Shown one piece after another: positions 22,726 to 25,692 of a stretch of DNA of 25,692 nt. The notes under the pieces were generated by a model that searched no databases, was not told where the DNA came from, and saw only the letters and a list, made by a program, of their open reading frames with translations. Numbering within the stretch: position 1 is the stretch's first letter; every line of letters begins with the position of its first letter. Location: assembly GCA_043774925.1 (NCBI GenBank), contig JAYVSZ010000012.1, forward strand, positions 1 through 25,692. Reading direction: 5' to 3'. Source of the DNA: JAYVSZ01 sp043774925. Lineage in GTDB: Bacteria > Pseudomonadota > Gammaproteobacteria > Burkholderiales > Methylophilaceae. Made by a program: the position numbers and the translations under genes.

Positions 22726-23821
22726 TTTCGTATCTATCTTCATGAAAATTTGAAACAAAATGTTTCTTTTTAGGTTTGCAAACAAACAATATTTCTTGAC
22801 TGCCAGCTACGCTACCTTTACCACCTCTACCATTTTGATAGGTTTTGGCCTCTATACTTACATTTCTATATCTTGATATGAGTTTTTCAAAGTCTTCAAT
22901 TCCAGGATAGCTGCGATTATTGTAGCTAATTAACCAGTGTGGGATCTCTTCTGAAAGCTCAAAAAGTTTTTCAAAAGATGAAATTACGTCCCTTTTTTTA
23001 TCAAACCCACTAACCCTCTGTGGTTCATAACGTTTTATTCCGTTAACAAATTCTTTGTCTTTCCAATACTCAGTGTAAGTTTCTAGTAAGTGGTAAAAGC
23101 CTTGGTAATCAGCATGGCTATCGCAATACGGAGGGTCAAAATATGCTAAATCAGTATTCTCAATTTCCCCCAAAAGTTCTAATATATTCTTATTAACACT
23201 TTGATTTTCTTGCCTATTATCAAAAACAGCATTGTTATATTTCGGTAAAATTTCTTCAAAAATCTCTTTCAAGGGCCTTATTAAACTTCTGTTGCGTTTA
23301 ATTCTTTCTGGATCGCTAGCATAAATGAATGCTTGGGTATGTCCGAAATGCCCCATTGTTATTTTTCTTGTCATGCTACGATTCATTACGGTAAAAGCAA
23401 GAGCTTGTTTGTAACTATTTTCTAATAACGGGATATTTGCCCTAAAGTTATCCAAAAATTCGGCTTCTTTTTTTTCAAAAAAGACACTTGCATAAATGTT
23501 CTCAATTAAATCAAAGTCTTTTTTATTTTTTGCTGGCTGTAAAAGCAATGCAAGGTCGTCTTTTGTTAATTTGGTATTTTTGTTCTCAATTAAAGCCAAG
23601 CCAATTTGATTATTGAAACTAAGGAAATCATTGGTAATAGTTTTGAAACCTAATTGCTTAAAAAGAAAAGCAACTGATTGAGAACCAGAAAAAGCATCAA
23701 TAGCAGTATTTATATTCTTAGGAATATACTGATTTATCCATGCTAAGTGGGTATGCTTGGCTCCTAAATACTGTGGCTCAGGAAATTGGAAGTTAAAAAA
23801 TTGATGTTCCTCAAAAAGCAT
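22712..23821 (-). CDS. DNA N6-adenine methyltransferase, D12 class
   Basis: This 369-residue protein shows the alpha-class motif order of Dam/DpnM-like enzymes. The AdoMet-binding motif X is at QYLGAKHTHLAWI (17-29), motif I at DAFSGSQSVAF (42-52) and the catalytic motif IV at Asp229-Pro-Pro-Tyr232. It should transfer methyl groups to adenine N6 in a site that cannot be predicted from sequence. It is longer than Dam (278 residues), with the extra length mostly in the target-recognition part between motifs I and IV and beyond. The ATG at 23821 has an AAGAAGAG-type ribosome site and a promoter-like sequence upstream. It overlaps the putative nuclease, forming an M-then-R operon. AT-rich base use suggests horizontal transfer. 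Confidence 0.9.
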   Translation of the reverse strand: MLFEEHQFFNFQFPEPQYLGAKHTHLAWINQYIPKNINTAIDAFSGSQSVAFLFKQLGFKTITNDFLSFNNQIGLALIENKNTKLTKDDLALLLQPAKNKKDFDLIENIYASVFFEKKEAEFLDNFRANIPLLENSYKQALAFTVMNRSMTRKITMGHFGHTQAFIYASDPERIKRNRSLIRPLKEIFEEILPKYNNAVFDNRQENQSVNKNILELLGEIENTDLAYFDPPYCDSHADYQGFYHLLETYTEYWKDKEFVNGIKRYEPQRVSGFDKKRDVISSFEKLFELSEEIPHWLISYNNRSYPGIEDFEKLISRYRNVSIEAKTYQNGRGGKGSVAGSQEILFVCKPKKKHFVSNFHEDRYENERL

Positions 23822-23848
23822 TTCTCTTCTTCCCTAGTTGCTAGACAG

Positions 23849-23878
23849 AATATAATAGTGCAACAATAACACTTGTAA
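23849..23878 (-). promoter_or_regulatory. Candidate promoter of the R-M operon
   Basis: On the minus strand, TTACAA (23873-23878), an 18-base spacer and TATATT (23849-23854) suggest a start near 23842, about 20 bases before the methyltransferase ATG. It lies in the 76-bp gap after thiC. Confidence 0.4.
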
Positions 23879-23897
23879 CTTAATGATAACAGCCGTG

Positions 23898-25692
23898 TTA
23901 AACTTTCTGGTAAACCTCGCTGCCTTTTTTCACAAACTCAATGGCTTTTTCCTGCATACCCTTTTGCAGCGCTTCTTGTTCTGAAACGCCTTGCTCAGCC
24001 GCGTAATCACGTACATCTTGGCTGATTTTCATGCTGCAAAAGTGTGGGCCGCACATGCTGCAAAAGTGCGCTTGTTTTGCGCCTTCTTGCGGCAAGGTTT
24101 CATCATGGAATTCCTTGGCTTTTTCTGGATCTAGGCCTAGGTTAAATTGGTCTTCCCAACGGAATTCGAAACGCGCTTTCGATAATGCGTTGTCACGTAT
24201 CTGTGCGCCTGGGTGACCTTTGGCTAAATCTGCCGCGTGGGCGGCGATTTTGTAGGTAATTACGCCGACTCGCACGTCTTCTTTATCTGGCAAGCCTAGG
24301 TGTTCTTTTGGCGTTACATAGCATAGCATCGCACAGCCATACCAACCAATCATGGCAGCGCCAATGCCGCTGGTAATGTGGTCATAACCTGGTGCGATGT
24401 CTGTAGTTAATGGGCCTAATGTATAGAAAGGGGCTTCACCGCAATGCTCAAGTTGTAGCTCCATATTTTCTTTAATTAAATGCATAGGCACGTGGCCTGG
24501 GCCTTCAATCATGGTTTGCACATCATGCTTCCAAGCGATTTGAGTCAGTTCGCCTAGCGTGATGAGTTCGGCAAACTGCGCTTCATCGTTAGCATCGTAA
24601 ATTGAGCCCGGACGTAAGCCATCACCTAAGCTAAAGCTTACATCATAGGCTTTCATGATTTCGCAAATATCTTCAAAATGCTCGTAAAGGAACGATTCTT
24701 TATGATGCGCTAAACACCATTTAGCCATAATAGAACCGCCGCGCGACACAATGCCCGTCATGCGTTTTGCGGTCATTGGAATGTACGCCAAGCGCACGCC
24801 TGCATGAATGGTGAAGTAATCCACGCCTTGTTCCGCTTGCTCAATCAATGTATCGCGGAAAATTTCCCAAGTGAGGTCTTCAGCTTTACCGTTCACTTTT
24901 TCTAGTGCTTGATAAATGGGCACAGTTCCGATTGGCACTGGAGAATTGCGGATAATCCACTCACGGGTTTCGTGAATATTTTTACCTGTGGATAAATCCA
25001 TCACCGTATCGCCACCCCAGCGCGTGCCCCACACCATTTTTTCGACTTCTTCGCTGATTGAAGAGCCCAAAGCAGAGTTGCCAATGTTAGCGTTAATTTT
25101 TACCAAGAAATTACGGCCAATAATCATCGGCTCAATTTCTGGGTGATTAATGTTAAGCGGGATAATGGCGCGGCCTAAAGCGACTTCTGAACGCACAAAT
25201 TCTGGCGTGATGACTTGCGGAATACTTGCGCCAAAATGTTGGCCTCCATGCTGTTGTTGCAGCATCTCGCTCATGCCCTCGCGGCGCTGATTCTCGCGGA
25301 TGGCAATGTACTCCATCTCTGGCGTAATAACACCCTTACGCGCATAGTGCATCTGGCTAACATTTGCACCCGCTTTGGCACGCAATGGTTTACGGTGCAA
25401 GTTAAAGCGCATTTCTGCTAACTCAGGGTCTACAAGGCGTTGATGGCCAAACTCTGAGCTTGGACCATCTAATTGCTCAACATCGCCACGCTCCATAATC
25501 CATGTGGCTCGCAGGGCAGGCAAACCGTTGCGAATATCCACATTCACATTTGGATCGGTATAAACACCGCTGGTGTCGTACACCATGACAGGCGGGTTTT
25601 TTTCTGCACCAAATTGGGATGGCGTATCGCTTAGTGAAATTTCACGAAACGGCACTTGAATATCAGGCCTGCTACCTTGAATATACACTTTG
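23898..25692 (-). CDS. thiC: Phosphomethylpyrimidine synthase, 5' end outside window
   Basis: ThiC is a radical-SAM enzyme that rearranges aminoimidazole ribotide into hydroxymethylpyrimidine phosphate for thiamine synthesis. About 597 residues are visible. The first codons in the window read KVYIQGS, matching the region about 30 residues inside known ThiC proteins, so the start lies beyond position 25692; a GTG at 25686-25688 is an internal valine. Conserved segments include ARKGVITPEMEYIAIRE, NINHPEIEPMIIGR, MDLSTGKNIHETREW, RNSPVPIGTVPIYQALEK and EGPGHVPMH. The C-terminal C-x2-C-x4-C (CSMCGPHFC) holds the 4Fe-4S cluster. Any TPP riboswitch would be outside the window. No terminator follows the stop before the R-M genes. 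Confidence 0.97.
   Translation of the reverse strand, partial: KVYIQGSRPDIQVPFREISLSDTPSQFGAEKNPPVMVYDTSGVYTDPNVNVDIRNGLPALRATWIMERGDVEQLDGPSSEFGHQRLVDPELAEMRFNLHRKPLRAKAGANVSQMHYARKGVITPEMEYIAIRENQRREGMSEMLQQQHGGQHFGASIPQVITPEFVRSEVALGRAIIPLNINHPEIEPMIIGRNFLVKINANIGNSALGSSISEEVEKMVWGTRWGGDTVMDLSTGKNIHETREWIIRNSPVPIGTVPIYQALEKVNGKAEDLTWEIFRDTLIEQAEQGVDYFTIHAGVRLAYIPMTAKRMTGIVSRGGSIMAKWCLAHHKESFLYEHFEDICEIMKAYDVSFSLGDGLRPGSIYDANDEAQFAELITLGELTQIAWKHDVQTMIEGPGHVPMHLIKENMELQLEHCGEAPFYTLGPLTTDIAPGYDHITSGIGAAMIGWYGCAMLCYVTPKEHLGLPDKEDVRVGVITYKIAAHAADLAKGHPGAQIRDNALSKARFEFRWEDQFNLGLDPEKAKEFHDETLPQEGAKQAHFCSMCGPHFCSMKISQDVRDYAAEQGVSEQEALQKGMQEKAIEFVKKGSEVYQKV

Noticed and set aside
25686..25688. GTG as the thiC start
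   Set aside because: It is the internal valine of KVYIQGS; known ThiC proteins have about 30 more residues before it, so the gene continues past the window.

Overview
The window looks like chromosomal DNA of a betaproteobacterium, most likely a methylotroph of the Methylophilaceae (Methylotenera/Methylophilus type). This is inferred from a formaldehyde-activating-enzyme paralogue, a zinc hydrolase resembling those linked to quinoprotein systems, an 86-residue second-type IF-1, and recalled similarity of HemL, GltBD, HemE, UppP, MutY and ThiC to betaproteobacterial or E. coli families. Nearly all of it is housekeeping DNA. The exception is an AT-rich two-gene restriction-modification cassette at 21619-23821.

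Layout: 1-670, an outer lipoprotein (minus strand). 860-9430, a plus-strand block hemL, gltB, gltD, terminator, hemE, which pairs the two ends of the glutamate-to-heme route with glutamate synthase. 9517-10244, a cold-shock gene and a second infA diverging from one shared 263-bp control region. 10305-11947, a cytochrome b561 and an exported metallo-beta-lactamase-fold hydrolase diverging around a perfect TGTGA-N6-TCACA operator-like site. 11987-13937, DoxX (minus), then a small lipoprotein and an acetyltransferase overlapping out of frame, then a Fae paralogue that lacks the conserved histidine, then a 76-aa unknown.

14001-19686 is a tight minus-strand gene row uppP > asmA-like > peroxiredoxin > mutY, with gaps of 27 and 9 nt and an 8-nt overlap. 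The AsmA-like protein is enlarged by four tandem units of about 100 residues. 19774-21532 (minus) holds an RluF-like pseudouridine synthase with a disordered extension of about 200 residues, partly built from palindromic repeat DNA, followed by a YidB/DUF937 protein. 21619-23821 (minus) is a D12-class DNA adenine methyltransferase overlapping an unrecognised protein with a PD-(D/E)xK-like motif, probably a type II R-M system inserted behind thiC. 23898 to the end is thiC, whose start lies outside the window.

Strong hairpin terminators separate most convergent units. The best candidates for something undescribed are the R-M pair (unknown specificity), the histidine-less Fae paralogue with its small downstream partner, and the repeat-derived extension of the pseudouridine synthase. 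No tRNA, rRNA, CRISPR array, insertion sequence or origin was seen. Family assignments are from recalled sequence knowledge only; no search was run.
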